From contig JAXLUR010000003.1 in assembly GCA_046329435.1 (NCBI GenBank), forward strand, positions 496,001 through 560,000: a stretch of 64,000 nt of DNA. The letters are read 5' to 3'. Positions 7,812 to 17,779 of the stretch are shown here, in pieces. The translations under genes were made by a program, and so were the position numbers. Origin of the DNA: M3007 sp046329435 (GTDB lineage: Bacteria > Bacteroidota > Bacteroidia > Chitinophagales > Saprospiraceae). Numbering within the stretch: the first letter of the stretch is position 1; each line of letters begins with the position of its first letter. Under the pieces are notes generated by a model. The model was not told where the DNA came from. It did no database searches and saw only the letters and a list, made by a program, of their open reading frames with translations.

Positions 7812-10800
7812 TTAAAGTCCGGATGGATCAAACTGTCGGCCTATACCGAACCACTTGATGGTTCGTTCGCCCAATCCTTCCGCATTGATATGTATGAGGT
7901 ACACACCGCTGGCCACGGGGATGCCCTGGCTGTTTTTCAAATCCCACTCGAGGTCGGGTGCGATCTGTGAATACGGTGCATATTGCTCAGCGCGGGTGTA
8001 CTGGCGGATAAACTTGCCATCGAGCGAGTAAATGGTGACCGTGCATTTGGCAGGCAGGTTGGTGATTTTCACCACGTTGCTGAACTGCGAAACCTCGTAC
8101 TGCGAGAAGCCGTAGTAGGGGTTGGGCACCACTTTGATCGAATCGAGTGCGTTTTCAACCTGCAGGCTGCTGAGCGCGGAGCGTTCGCGGCCCTGGATGG
8201 TAAACTGGTAGCGCGGTGTACCGGATTTGCGGCCGTTGTCGCTGTCGTTGTACCAGGTCTGGAACGGATCGTCAACGCGGAGTTTGATCCGGGTTTCGTA
8301 CGGGATCAGGCCTTTTTCGCCATTGCCCAGCGGGTTCATCTGGAAACCTTGCGCCAGCTGGAGCATACCAGCCCAGGAGATGAAGCGCACCTGCTGTGAC
8401 TTGGCCGTGGCCTGGGAAAGTTCGGGTGTGAACTTCTCGCGCAGTGCGGCGCAGCCGTCGTAAGGCGTATTCATTACATAGACCCAGTGCTGACCGCCGA
8501 GCAGGAGGTTGGGAATATCACTGACAAACAAATTCTCGTTGAGCAAGGTCTGATCCGTCGGGTTCCACATCATGTCGCGGCCCGTAAGACGCGGATCGAT
8601 AGCGCTGCTGTAGCAGGAGTTTTCAGTGAAGAAGATATTGAGGCGCTGGCCGGTCTGCACATCGACGGCATAACCCGGGAACCAGCCCATACCGCGGAGC
8701 GGCTGGCCGGCCAGCGGGTTGGCGGCGCCGCTGGAGAGGGTAGCGGGTTCAACTTCGCCGTCGGGATCGGCCAGGCCGTCGCCATCGTTGTCGTATTTAC
8801 CGACCGAGGGAGCATAGCGCGCGTCGAACATGATACGCTTCTTGTTAGCCGGGCTTTCCGGTACGAGGGTCGGATCCTGAATCGATGCAAATTCTGCACC
8901 TGTATAGTAGTAGCCTGCGCCTTCGGCCACCAGGCAACGGCTCCATTTGGATTTGTCGCTGGTGATGACGATATCGACGTTGGGCAATTGCCACAACTTG
9001 TAGAAGCGGCTGGCCACATCGACCTGGCCGTTCGGCTTGATCGGGAAGGACTTCGTACCGACGGCCGAGCCATTCACGTTGCCCTGCGAGCCGGCGACTT
9101 TTTCCGTCCATGCCGGCGTAATCAGGCGGTCGCCATTGTCGGGCGTTGCAAGTGCAGGCAGAACCCAGTCACAAAGCACGTAGGGCACAAACCAGCCGTT
9201 GCCGATGGTGCTGAGCGCCTGCTCGGGGTCCATTTCGGCATCTTTTTCGAGGAAGCCCGTTTTTACGAAGTTGGTCGGGCCGCTGGTCGCATCGGGGATA
9301 CCCTGCAGCCACTGCTGATCGGGATCCTGCCATTCAATTTCGCCACCGATAGCGCCGTTGCGCGAATCGACATACGGCGGCGCCTCACCAAGACGGCCGG
9401 TGCTGGAATAGGCGCCGTACATGCCCGGCTCGGCGCGCTGGGCGATCGTCACGGAGAAGCCATATTCGGCGATCAACTGTTCGTTGAGTTCGCTGATCGA
9501 GCGTTCGGAAAGCAGTACGGCGCCGTCGGGCAAGCGGCGAAGCTGCCAGCGAGCAGTGTCCTGCAGTTTGGTATCGGTATCGTTGCCGTCGCTCAATACT
9601 ACTTCGTATTGGCCGTCTTTCACTTCAAACGGATTGAAGATCGTAACGGTGATCGGGCCTGCGCCCTGCTTGTAAGACAGGGTACTGTCGGTGTTGTTGA
9701 AAATTTTGTCGCGCGAGGCATCGTCCAGATCGAGGAAAGTACCGTTGTTGCCGGCGCCTTCGAGACGTGTGATGGCTACGCCGTCGCCATAGGAAGCATT
9801 GAGCGCCACATCGACGATCGGGCGGGGAATCACGGTGTAGATCTGAATATTGCCACGACCGGCAAGGTAGGGGCGCTGTTGACCGGTGACCGGGCGAACC
9901 AGCGGATTGAAATTGCCGAAATTGTTGTAGGCATACGCCACAACCGAGTAGTAATATTTCTTGTGGTTGATCAGTCGTTTGTCGTTGCCGGTGGCAAACT
10001 GGTCATCCTTGATCGAGAAGGTGTGACGCACGCCATTGTCGCCGCCATCAACCTGGATCTCGGGGTAATACACCCGCTTGCTCAGATCGAAAGGATCCTG
10101 TACTTCAATCCAGTTGAACAGTTTGCTGACGTTGTTTTTCTTGTCCACCTGATACACGATACGCGCCAGAGTGGGGTCGTCATAGTCGGCAGCCGATACG
10201 TTCGGGTTGGCCAGTTGATAGATAATATAGCCTTCAAACTTGTAGTTGGCCGAGTCGCGAATTTTCGGATCGGTGTTGGTGCGGTAGTATTCGGGGGCAA
10301 GGAAGTCTTGCTCGGAATACGCTTCTTTCACGTTGTTGAACGGCTCTACGTTGGTCAGCACTGCCACAACTTCCTGGTTCATTTCAACCCAGTCCACATT
10401 GGGGGCGTCGGGGCCGTCGAGCAGGTCGAAGCAGTTGTCGAAAAGGCCTTGAGCCAGTTTGTCGGCGCGGAAGATCTGTTCGAGATCGGGGCAGGGATAT
10501 TCGACATCCGGCACCCAGGGCACACCGATAATCAGCTCGTTTTTAGCGCCGGGCAACAGCGTGAACGGACCCGAAGCCTGCAGCGTACGGCGGTCGCCTT
10601 TGGGCAGGTTGGCCGTACACATCGACCAGCCGTTCTGGTCGTTGGGCGGGTCGGGGAATGCGTATTTGATAATGGAGCCGCCCGACTGGTAACCATTGCC
10701 GCCGTAGGTCAGCGGGGTACCGTCGCGCCAGTGGCCGGTCAGGTAGTTGTAGTATTCGGCGGGCTGGTCGGGGTCGCCGGTGCCGGGCAGCGGGTTACCG

Positions 10801-11987
10801 ATGCTCGGGTTGTTGTAGTACATAAACGAAGACATCCCGATTTCAACCGAGGTATCGCGACCGTCAGGCAGGGTGACCGGGCGGAGCGGGCCGCGGAAGT
10901 AGTCGACGCCGAGGATCGGCACGTCGTTGCAATAGGTCGCCGGCGAGCCCTCGGGGCAGGAGCAGCCCGGGTCGCCGTCGGTAGCATCCTGGTTGTAGGT
11001 GTACATGAGGCTCAGCGCGGTATCACAACCGATGAAGTCGTCGGAGGTGCAACCAAGGTCGGCATCGACCCACATGGCAAAGAACGTGGAGTCGATACGT
11101 TCGGTAGCGCGGTTGATCAGTTTGTAGCGCTGGAAGGTCATGTCGTTGAGCTCGTCGGCCGTACGGTAGGCAAAAGCCTGTACCTGCACCTCCATCTGGA
11201 TGGTGCTGCCTTTGGTCACCGCGTGCGGGGCGCCGCCGCCTTCGTCGTTGTAGATCCAGAAGATCATTTCGTCGGGATAGCGGTCCGGGTCGCAACCACG
11301 GATTTCAATGGACGGGTAGTCCCCATCGAGCGGTTCGTAGTCGGTATCGCCGTCGCGGTCGTAAAAACCGGCAAGCGCCTGGGTGGTGTAGGGCAGGTCG
11401 AAGCCCCAGACACTGTAGAAGAATTCGTTGCCTTTGGCGGGCCAGCCTTTGATGTTCCGCGGGATGGCGTCGGGGCTAAGGTTTCCGTTGGCCAGGTTTT
11501 TCAGGTGTTGGCGAATGTCTTCGCCGGTTACGCGGAAGTGGCGGTTCCAGTTGGCGCAGGTTGCCTCGTCGGTGGTACCGAAGATGGGATCGAGCGGGCC
11601 GGGCCAGAAGTCGTCATCGCCGTTGTAGCGGTAGTCCTGGCAAGCCAGTTTAAGGTTTTGACCCGGGTCGACGCCGCCCAGCCATACAGAGCCGGCGAAG
11701 ATGGAAGAAACTTCCTGCTGGCCGGAGGCGGGATCTACCTTCGGCACGATATAGCGGCCTTCATCGTAGTTCCACCAGCAGTCGCCAGCGCCGAGCAGAC
11801 GTGCGCGCACGTTGTTGATCTCTATATCGATCTGGTCGCTTGCACCCGCGCACACCCCGCGCAGTTTAGCCTTGTGGGCTGCCCCAATTTCGGCTTTGCG
11901 GTTCAGGTTGTAGTGCGCGAAGGCGTCCACAGCTGCCAAGGCCAGCAAGACCATTATGCAAAGTCTGTAAATACGCATGATTTTCAA
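7812..11987 (-). CDS. Giant secreted T9SS-type cargo protein
   Basis: A 1391-residue exported protein. Residues 1-25 form a signal peptide (LCIMVLLALAAVDAFA); ATG 11987 or ATG 11978 could be the start. The body is Asp/Gly-rich with many calcium-site-like turns (YDRDGDTDYEPLDGDYPS, KYDNDGDGLADPDGE) and aromatic-rich strands. The last ~105 residues hold a T9SS C-terminal or FlgD-like Ig domain: KVVPNPYYGFSQYE, TVTIYSLDGKFIRQY, then GIPVASGVYLIHINAEGLGE and RTIKWFGIGRQF. This C-terminus is shared by large Bacteroidota proteins encoded between a TonB receptor and a PorV/PorQ protein. Biochemical function is unknown; it is probably surface-attached or part of a receptor complex. Confidence 0.8.
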   Translation of the reverse strand: MKIMRIYRLCIMVLLALAAVDAFAHYNLNRKAEIGAAHKAKLRGVCAGASDQIDIEINNVRARLLGAGDCWWNYDEGRYIVPKVDPASGQQEVSSIFAGSVWLGGVDPGQNLKLACQDYRYNGDDDFWPGPLDPIFGTTDEATCANWNRHFRVTGEDIRQHLKNLANGNLSPDAIPRNIKGWPAKGNEFFYSVWGFDLPYTTQALAGFYDRDGDTDYEPLDGDYPSIEIRGCDPDRYPDEMIFWIYNDEGGGAPHAVTKGSTIQMEVQVQAFAYRTADELNDMTFQRYKLINRATERIDSTFFAMWVDADLGCTSDDFIGCDTALSLMYTYNQDATDGDPGCSCPEGSPATYCNDVPILGVDYFRGPLRPVTLPDGRDTSVEIGMSSFMYYNNPSIGNPLPGTGDPDQPAEYYNYLTGHWRDGTPLTYGGNGYQSGGSIIKYAFPDPPNDQNGWSMCTANLPKGDRRTLQASGPFTLLPGAKNELIIGVPWVPDVEYPCPDLEQIFRADKLAQGLFDNCFDLLDGPDAPNVDWVEMNQEVVAVLTNVEPFNNVKEAYSEQDFLAPEYYRTNTDPKIRDSANYKFEGYIIYQLANPNVSAADYDDPTLARIVYQVDKKNNVSKLFNWIEVQDPFDLSKRVYYPEIQVDGGDNGVRHTFSIKDDQFATGNDKRLINHKKYYYSVVAYAYNNFGNFNPLVRPVTGQQRPYLAGRGNIQIYTVIPRPIVDVALNASYGDGVAITRLEGAGNNGTFLDLDDASRDKIFNNTDSTLSYKQGAGPITVTIFNPFEVKDGQYEVVLSDGNDTDTKLQDTARWQLRRLPDGAVLLSERSISELNEQLIAEYGFSVTIAQRAEPGMYGAYSSTGRLGEAPPYVDSRNGAIGGEIEWQDPDQQWLQGIPDATSGPTNFVKTGFLEKDAEMDPEQALSTIGNGWFVPYVLCDWVLPALATPDNGDRLITPAWTEKVAGSQGNVNGSAVGTKSFPIKPNGQVDVASRFYKLWQLPNVDIVITSDKSKWSRCLVAEGAGYYYTGAEFASIQDPTLVPESPANKKRIMFDARYAPSVGKYDNDGDGLADPDGEVEPATLSSGAANPLAGQPLRGMGWFPGYAVDVQTGQRLNIFFTENSCYSSAIDPRLTGRDMMWNPTDQTLLNENLFVSDIPNLLLGGQHWVYVMNTPYDGCAALREKFTPELSQATAKSQQVRFISWAGMLQLAQGFQMNPLGNGEKGLIPYETRIKLRVDDPFQTWYNDSDNGRKSGTPRYQFTIQGRERSALSSLQVENALDSIKVVPNPYYGFSQYEVSQFSNVVKITNLPAKCTVTIYSLDGKFIRQYTRAEQYAPYSQIAPDLEWDLKNSQGIPVASGVYLIHINAEGLGERTIKWFGIGRQFDPSGL

Positions 11988-12060
11988 TGTTTAAATTTTT
12001 TAAAAAACATCTTTAAACAAACAAGGGTTTGCCAAAGAGTCAGGTGTTTTCAGGCAGGGA

Positions 12061-15000
12061 TCAGAATTGGAAGGCAGCACCGATATAAATACGGCGCGGC
12101 TGGGTGAAGTTACCGGGGTTGAGCAGGGCCCAGGAGTACGAGTCGAGGTAAGCCGCGAGGTTGCGACCCTGGTCAGCGATACTTTGAACGATGGTTTGAC
12201 CTTCGGCGGAAGCCAGGTAACCGTCGTCGGTGGGCGAACCCGTGTAGCGGTACACGCCTACCACGTTGCGGCGGTCGAGCAGGTTCGAAACGCGGAGGTA
12301 AACGTTGAGGCTCAGATCGCGTTTGCCGGCGGCTGACAGGTTGAACGACTTGTCGATACGCATGTCAACGTTGAAGCGCCAGGGCAGGCGGCTACCGTTG
12401 ATGGCGCCGGCGGCGCCTTGCGAGCCAAAACGGGCCGGGCGGATGTTGGCTGTGTACGGACGACCCGAAGCGGCGTTCACCTGAAGGTTGATGCCAAAGT
12501 CGGCCAGAATGTCACTGCCGCCGATGCGCGGACCGTTGTATTTTTTACCGCTGTCGAAGCGGTAGTCGATGATGGCTGCGATGTTGTGGCGTTCGTCGTA
12601 GCTCAGCGGGAACAGGGTACGGATGTTGCCACGGGTCGTCAGACCGCGCTGCGAGTTGGCATCCGAACCTGTACCGTCGGCAAACTGAAGGGTGTAAGCC
12701 AGACGAAGTTCGGTGTTCTGGATGCGGCGCAGGTCGTACTGAACGGTAAAGCCCTTGACCGTACCGAAGTCTTCGTTGCCATAGGTTTCGTAGCGGCCGA
12801 TGACGGGCACGTACAGAATCGTACGGCTCTGGATCATGTCGCGCAGTTCGCGGTAGTAAGCCGAGAATTTGAGGGCTGAGTTCTGGTTCAGGCGTTGCTG
12901 GAAGCCTACTTCGTAGTCCACCACGCGTTCCGGTTTCAGGTTGGCGTTGTTGCCGGGCGTACGGCCGGGCACGTAGAAATAGAAGTAGTTGAGCGGCGTC
13001 ACCTCCCAGTTGCTGGGCGGGCGCTGCACCAGAATGTCGTAGTGGGCAAAGAAGTTGGCGTCTTCGGAAATGGGGAACGAGAATGCGAGGCGCGGCAGCC
13101 AGCTGACCTGCGGCTCGTAGTCTTCAAAAGCCGTGTTCGGGTTGAAGTTCGGGTTTTGAATGTCGTCGCCCGTGATGGTATCGCGCAGCAGCGGCGTCAC
13201 GACGCCACCGCCGAAGATGAGGTTGCCGTCGTTGGCCTGGGTACCATCAGCGAAATACCAGGTATTGCCGTTGCGGTAGGCTTTCACCGAGGAATCGTTG
13301 ATACCGTTGACGTACACTTTATAGTCGTCGCCGATGTTGCCCGGTTTGGGCGTAGCGTTGGGCGCGGAGTGGTACTGGCCGGCCGTTTCGATCTCATACA
13401 AAGAGTAGGGATCCTTCATGACCTTGGTGTTCAGGTCGAAACGCTCTACGCGCAGACCCAGACTAAAGATCATTTTGTTGAAGGTGAACTTGTCTTTGAT
13501 AAAGGCAGCCTGGTACAACGGGTTGAGGGGGGCGACCGGGAAGGTGCGCACGCCTGTTGTCGCGTCGCGTTGCGTAAAGAAGTCGTTGAACGTCGCGCCG
13601 CTGGCCAGTTTGTTGCCCTGATAGTCGTAGCCGTAGTAGCTGACGAGGCGTTGGTCGGTCAGCTCGCGTGCGCTGAACATCGAAAGATCGAGCTCGGAAG
13701 GCGCCAGGCCGTTCGGGTTGACGTAATCCCAGAGTTCGAGCCCCAGTTTTTCGCGGATCGATTTGTAGAACAGGTAGTCGTTGTTGTCCTTGGTGGCCGG
13801 AGCATATTGGTCGATGAACGCGCCCAGGCCCGGAATTTCGATCTGGCCGATCACACGGGTGGTGTCGAGGCCATTGAAGTGGCTGTTGGCATTTTGCGTC
13901 ATCAGGTCCCAGAGTCCGTAAGGAGCAACCGTCCAGTTGCGCTGGGTGCGCTGTTCGCTCAACAGACCGAACTGGATGCTGTGCGTACCCGAGCGGCCCA
14001 GTTTGAGGTCGAAGCCGCTGTTGGCCGTGATGGTCAGGATGTCGCTTTCGTTGCGGTTGACGCTGTTGTACACCATATTGATATTGGAGTGCATGTTACT
14101 CCAGATATTGTTGTACACACCCGAGAAGCGGCCGTTTTGAGCAATAAAGGAAGATACGATTTCGGGGTTGGCAAACTCGTTGTAAGCAGCGAGGCCCGGA
14201 TTGGTCGTGCCGGCCGTGTAGCCGGTGAATTGTTCGCGGTAGTCGATGTGAACGAATTCGTTGTTTTCGAAACCGATAACAGGGATGTAGTTGTAGTTGA
14301 AGGTACCGACGTAGCCGTAATCGAATAGATTTTCGCCATGGCGCGCGTCGGAGGAGTGGCCCGCGCCGCGTTCGAAACCAAACTGGAGCTGGTAGCTGGC
14401 GTTGGAGATCGTCACGCGGTTGGCGGAGCTGGCATCGCGGCCGCTGTCGCTGCTGCCGAGGCGGTGGCGGAAACGGAAGATACCGCGATAGCGGCTGCCG
14501 TAGGCAGTCGGGTTGTTTTGCGAATTGAGCAACAACCAGTTGTCGTTCGACCAGCCGCCGCTGCCCGTCGGGGTAAACTGGTCTTTGGTATCGGCATAGG
14601 TACCGGTGATACTGATGTCGATATTGCTGGACAGGCGGAAATCGAGTTTACCCGTAAGGTCGATACGCTGGTTATCTTCGTACGGGTTGTATTTAAAGGT
14701 ATCTACACTGTCCTTGGTGATGTATTCGCCGGCCGACACGACGTTGCCGTTGACGCGGCGGAGCGGGTGCGCCGAAAGATTCGCCAGCACCTCGTCTTTG
14801 GCGTGGTGTACGGCAAAGGCGGGCGGGTCGTCGTCTTTCTGGCTCAGGTACTGGCCGGAAAGGCGGAAACCGATCAGGGTTTCGCCGCGGGTGCCGTCGG
14901 CATTGCGTTTGCGAAGCAGCGGACCGCTCACATTGGCCGTACCGAGCAACCAGCCGTAGGGATCAAGGCCATACGAGTTTTCCACCTCGAATGCGCCGTT

Positions 15001-15678
15001 GAACTGGCTGGCCGGACCCTTGGTCACCACGGAAATAACACCGCCGGTCACGTCGCCGTACTCGGCGCCCAGACCACCAGTGATCACCTGGATCTGTTCG
15101 ATGTCCTGTACGGGCGGGGGACTGCCGGCCACGCGGATACCATCGATGTAGTAGTTGGTGGCGTTCGAGCGCGAGCCCTTGATGTTGATGGCGCCGCCGT
15201 CGATGGAAGTGGTGCCGGCCGTGGTGGCGACAATGGCGTTGACGCTACGGGTGGGCAGGTTTTTAATCTGCTCCGAAGTAAGCGTCTGACCGCCGGAGGT
15301 TTTGTCCTGCTCGATGAGCGGGACCTTGTACGCCGTGATCACTGCCTCGGCCAGCACCGTACCTTCGGTCATGGTGGTGTTGAGGAAGTTGATCTGGCCG
15401 GTGAGCACCTGCACGCCGGAGACCCGCGAGGTCTGGTACCCCGTGTAGGTAAACTCCACATCGTACGTGCCAGGGTCGATCTGAACACGGAACTCGCCGT
15501 TGTAGTCCGTGACCTGGCCGCGCACGACATCCGTGCCATTCAGGATTTTGATGGATGCCCCGATCAGGGCTTCGCCTTTTTCGTCGGTTACCTTGCCGGT
15601 CAGAACCGTGTTCTGGGCAAGCGCAACGCCGGCAAAACCGATCAGCATCGCAATAGTGAGTAGAAATGAACGTACCAT
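12061..15678 (-). CDS. TonB-dependent receptor with carboxypeptidase-regulatory N-domain
   Basis: A 1205-residue outer-membrane receptor from ATG 15678, which begins the signal peptide MVRSFLLTIAMLIGFAGVA; the upstream in-frame ATG would put 14 polar residues before it. Residues about 20-105 are a CarboxypepD_reg-like domain (GKVTDEKGEALIGASIKIL, GEFRVQIDPGTYDVEF). The plug follows (TAGTTSIDGGAINIKGSRSN; IEQIQVITGGLGAEYGDVTG), then a 22-strand-type barrel ending GAAFQF. It is the first gene of the receptor/cargo/PorV operon, with 73 bp to the cargo gene. No SusD homologue is adjacent, so it is not a standard glycan SusCD pair. The ligand is unknown. Confidence 0.9.
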   Translation of the reverse strand: MVRSFLLTIAMLIGFAGVALAQNTVLTGKVTDEKGEALIGASIKILNGTDVVRGQVTDYNGEFRVQIDPGTYDVEFTYTGYQTSRVSGVQVLTGQINFLNTTMTEGTVLAEAVITAYKVPLIEQDKTSGGQTLTSEQIKNLPTRSVNAIVATTAGTTSIDGGAINIKGSRSNATNYYIDGIRVAGSPPPVQDIEQIQVITGGLGAEYGDVTGGVISVVTKGPASQFNGAFEVENSYGLDPYGWLLGTANVSGPLLRKRNADGTRGETLIGFRLSGQYLSQKDDDPPAFAVHHAKDEVLANLSAHPLRRVNGNVVSAGEYITKDSVDTFKYNPYEDNQRIDLTGKLDFRLSSNIDISITGTYADTKDQFTPTGSGGWSNDNWLLLNSQNNPTAYGSRYRGIFRFRHRLGSSDSGRDASSANRVTISNASYQLQFGFERGAGHSSDARHGENLFDYGYVGTFNYNYIPVIGFENNEFVHIDYREQFTGYTAGTTNPGLAAYNEFANPEIVSSFIAQNGRFSGVYNNIWSNMHSNINMVYNSVNRNESDILTITANSGFDLKLGRSGTHSIQFGLLSEQRTQRNWTVAPYGLWDLMTQNANSHFNGLDTTRVIGQIEIPGLGAFIDQYAPATKDNNDYLFYKSIREKLGLELWDYVNPNGLAPSELDLSMFSARELTDQRLVSYYGYDYQGNKLASGATFNDFFTQRDATTGVRTFPVAPLNPLYQAAFIKDKFTFNKMIFSLGLRVERFDLNTKVMKDPYSLYEIETAGQYHSAPNATPKPGNIGDDYKVYVNGINDSSVKAYRNGNTWYFADGTQANDGNLIFGGGVVTPLLRDTITGDDIQNPNFNPNTAFEDYEPQVSWLPRLAFSFPISEDANFFAHYDILVQRPPSNWEVTPLNYFYFYVPGRTPGNNANLKPERVVDYEVGFQQRLNQNSALKFSAYYRELRDMIQSRTILYVPVIGRYETYGNEDFGTVKGFTVQYDLRRIQNTELRLAYTLQFADGTGSDANSQRGLTTRGNIRTLFPLSYDERHNIAAIIDYRFDSGKKYNGPRIGGSDILADFGINLQVNAASGRPYTANIRPARFGSQGAAGAINGSRLPWRFNVDMRIDKSFNLSAAGKRDLSLNVYLRVSNLLDRRNVVGVYRYTGSPTDDGYLASAEGQTIVQSIADQGRNLAAYLDSYSWALLNPGNFTQPRRIYIGAAFQF

Positions 15679-15862
15679 AGAACAGAGGTAAATTTTCAAT
15701 TGTATCGTAAAATCGTTCAAAATGGTTGAGCAACAAACCTGTAATTAATCCTTTGGCTAACCGGATCTTTTTCCGGGCCGTTTTTGCATAAGAGGGTGCA
15801 ATGTTAACAAACCGTTTAGGAAGCTGGGATGTAAATTTCGGGAATGGCAGCAAACTGGCCAT

Positions 15863-16822
15863 TTAGCCTTCATTTTCCAGCCTTTCTGCCAATATTATCG
15901 AAATTTTTTCCAGCAGAATTTCCGCCAGCCGCCGTTTCGACTCCTGTGTCCACCCGGCGATATGCGGACTGAGCACCACCTGATCGAGTACGTAAAGCCT
16001 TTTGTACAGGGCTGTTTCGTCCTCGGAAAAGGTCGGCGGTTTCTCATTTTCAAACACATCGAGGCAGGCGCCGCCGATGCGTCCGTCTTCGAGCGCCGCC
16101 ACCACCGCGCGGGTATCGATGCACGCCCCGCGGGAGGTGTTGATCAGGATAAATCCCTTTCGGCACCCGGCGATGAACGCCTCGTCGATCAGGTGCCTGG
16201 TTTCCGCAGTGAGGGGCAGGTGCAGGCTGATGATATCGGCTTGTTGCCGAATGGTTTCCAGGCTTGCTTCCTGCACCCACGGAAAACCGGCGGTGTAGTC
16301 GCTCTTGTACTTGTCATAGGCCAGCACGGTCATTTCCATGCCGGATAGTTTGCGCGCCAACTGGCTGCCCGTGTGGCCGAACCCGATCAGGCCGATTGTT
16401 CGGCCGGCGAGTTCGAATCCCCGGTTGGCCTCGCGGCGCCAAACCATATTGCGCACTTCGCGGTCGGAGCGGACGAGGTTGTTGGCGAGCGCCAGCAACA
16501 TCCCCAGCGCCTGTTCGGCCACTGCGTTGCGATTGCCTTCCGGGCTGCTGACGACCGCTACCCCGCGCGCCGCTGCTTCGGCGCGGTCAACAATCTCCAT
16601 GCCCGAGCCGAGCCGGCCCACAAAACGCAGCCGGGGCGCGGCATCGAGGAAGGCACGGTTGACGTTGATTTTGCTGTTGATAATCAGTCCCTCGTAATCC
16701 GCAATGGTCGCCAGTGTGGCTTCCGGCGTAATATCGGGCCGATAATCACAGACGAATCCCAGGCGCGTAAGTCCGTCGTTCAAAACCGGATGGCAATCAT
16801 CCGTTATTAGCACCCTTTTCAT
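15863..16822 (-). CDS. D-2-hydroxyacid dehydrogenase (SerA-like)
   Basis: A 319-residue NAD-dependent dehydrogenase from ATG 16822 (MKRVLITDDCHPVLNDGL). The Rossmann motif is TIGLIGFGHTGSQLARKL, the active-site Arg lies in LINTSRGACIDTRAVVAAL, and the catalytic His is in VVLSPHIAGWTQES, preceded by LDVFENEKPP. The fold matches phosphoglycerate dehydrogenase, but no ACT domain is present, so it could serve serine synthesis or another 2-hydroxyacid. It is a single gene, separated from the receptor operon by 184 bp. A TATCTTTG box on the minus strand at 17022-17029 is a possible promoter. Confidence 0.88.
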   Translation of the reverse strand: MKRVLITDDCHPVLNDGLTRLGFVCDYRPDITPEATLATIADYEGLIINSKINVNRAFLDAAPRLRFVGRLGSGMEIVDRAEAAARGVAVVSSPEGNRNAVAEQALGMLLALANNLVRSDREVRNMVWRREANRGFELAGRTIGLIGFGHTGSQLARKLSGMEMTVLAYDKYKSDYTAGFPWVQEASLETIRQQADIISLHLPLTAETRHLIDEAFIAGCRKGFILINTSRGACIDTRAVVAALEDGRIGGACLDVFENEKPPTFSEDETALYKRLYVLDQVVLSPHIAGWTQESKRRLAEILLEKISIILAERLENEG

Positions 16823-17021
16823 GCTAACAATGTGGTCGAAATTAGTGGTGTGTTCGGATAACAAAACGGCGCAATGAGCGGACGAATGTCAGGGGGGGGT
16901 GAATGCTACCCGTCGTTTCGTGAATCGCCAGCCTTGAAGTTGGCATTTCGCGCCGAGGTGCAGACCTTTGCAGGAGCAACCGGGATGTTGTCAAAATTAC
17001 TCACTGCCCTCCGTTGTGCGG

Positions 17022-17029
17022 CAAAGATA
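17022..17029 (-). promoter_or_regulatory. Possible -7 box (TATCTTTG) for the hydroxyacid dehydrogenase
   Basis: Minus-strand TATCTTTG fits the Bacteroidota TAnnTTTG box and is followed by GCCGCA. It lies about 200 bases above the start at 16822. No convincing -33 element was seen. Confidence 0.35.
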
Positions 17030-17042
17030 TTGTTCCGATACC

Positions 17043-17699
17043 ATGAGAATCAGCTTTTTTTTGATCCTGGCGGCCTGCTGTTTTGCCGCCTGTACCACCC
17101 CTCCCCCGCCTGAAAAACGCAGCTTCCGCTGTTATGTCCGTTATGTGGAAGACCGCGCCCAGCTTTTTGCCGAAGCCAACCTGTTCGGCCCCGACTCCAT
17201 GCCGGTCACCCCGCCGGGAGGCCTCCTGTTCGAGGGCTTGGAAATGAGCGCTCCGCCGGTTTCGGGAGCCGGCTTCCGGTATCAGCACAATGGCGCCCCG
17301 GGCGAAAACGCGCATTTCGGCTGGACCGACGGCGCCGGCAAAAAGCACGAATTCGGCCTGCCGATCCTGCCCATGACCGATTTCGGATTCGGCGCATCGC
17401 CGGTTTTGCGCAACCGGCCCGACACCCTGCGCTGGCAGGGCGAGGCGCTTACACCGGGCGAAACACTGGTTTTGATGTGGGAAAACCTGGATAATGGCGC
17501 CACCAAACCCATGGAAATTTACAACACCGCCGCGCAGCAGGAAATCGTATTTCCGGCCATCAAAATGGCGGAACTCTCGCCAGGCCGCTGGTCGCTGTAC
17601 CTGGTGCGCAAAAAAATGGTCAAAGGCGACGCATCAGGCGTGCCGGCGACGGGGATCGTCGAATATTACACCCGACCCGATACCCTGGAACTCAAATAA
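17043..17699 (+). CDS. Lipoprotein of unknown function
   Basis: A 218-residue protein from ATG 17043, which places a lipoprotein signal at the N-terminus (MRISFFLILAACCFAAC, lipobox FAAC with a TTPPPPEKR linker after it). Internal strands such as FRCYVRYVEDRAQLFAEANL and LTPGETLVLMWENLDNG suggest a beta-sandwich. Secretion to the outer membrane via Lol is expected. I recognise no enzymatic motif. The next gene, on the same strand, starts 80 bp later but appears to have its own -7 box. Confidence 0.7.
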   Translation: MRISFFLILAACCFAACTTPPPPEKRSFRCYVRYVEDRAQLFAEANLFGPDSMPVTPPGGLLFEGLEMSAPPVSGAGFRYQHNGAPGENAHFGWTDGAGKKHEFGLPILPMTDFGFGASPVLRNRPDTLRWQGEALTPGETLVLMWENLDNGATKPMEIYNTAAQQEIVFPAIKMAELSPGRWSLYLVRKKMVKGDASGVPATGIVEYYTRPDTLELK

Positions 17700-17723
17700 G
17701 GACCAAGCGGCGCTTTTTTTCCT

Positions 17724-17731
17724 TATTTTTG
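17724..17731 (+). promoter_or_regulatory. Possible -7 box (TATTTTTG)
   Basis: Fits TAnnTTTG 49 bases before the TlpA-like start at 17780. The -33 position is not clear. Confidence 0.35.
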
Positions 17732-17779
17732 CCTGCTTTTTCAAAGCATGTTGACCTCCATTTGTTTCAAATAAATAGC

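Noticed and set aside
8487..12107. A 1206-codon open frame on the plus strand opposite the T9SS cargo gene
   Set aside because: It is the mirror of a G+C-rich real gene: no signal peptide, a sequence rich in Val/Gly/Arg without family motifs, and the minus-strand product has clear domains.
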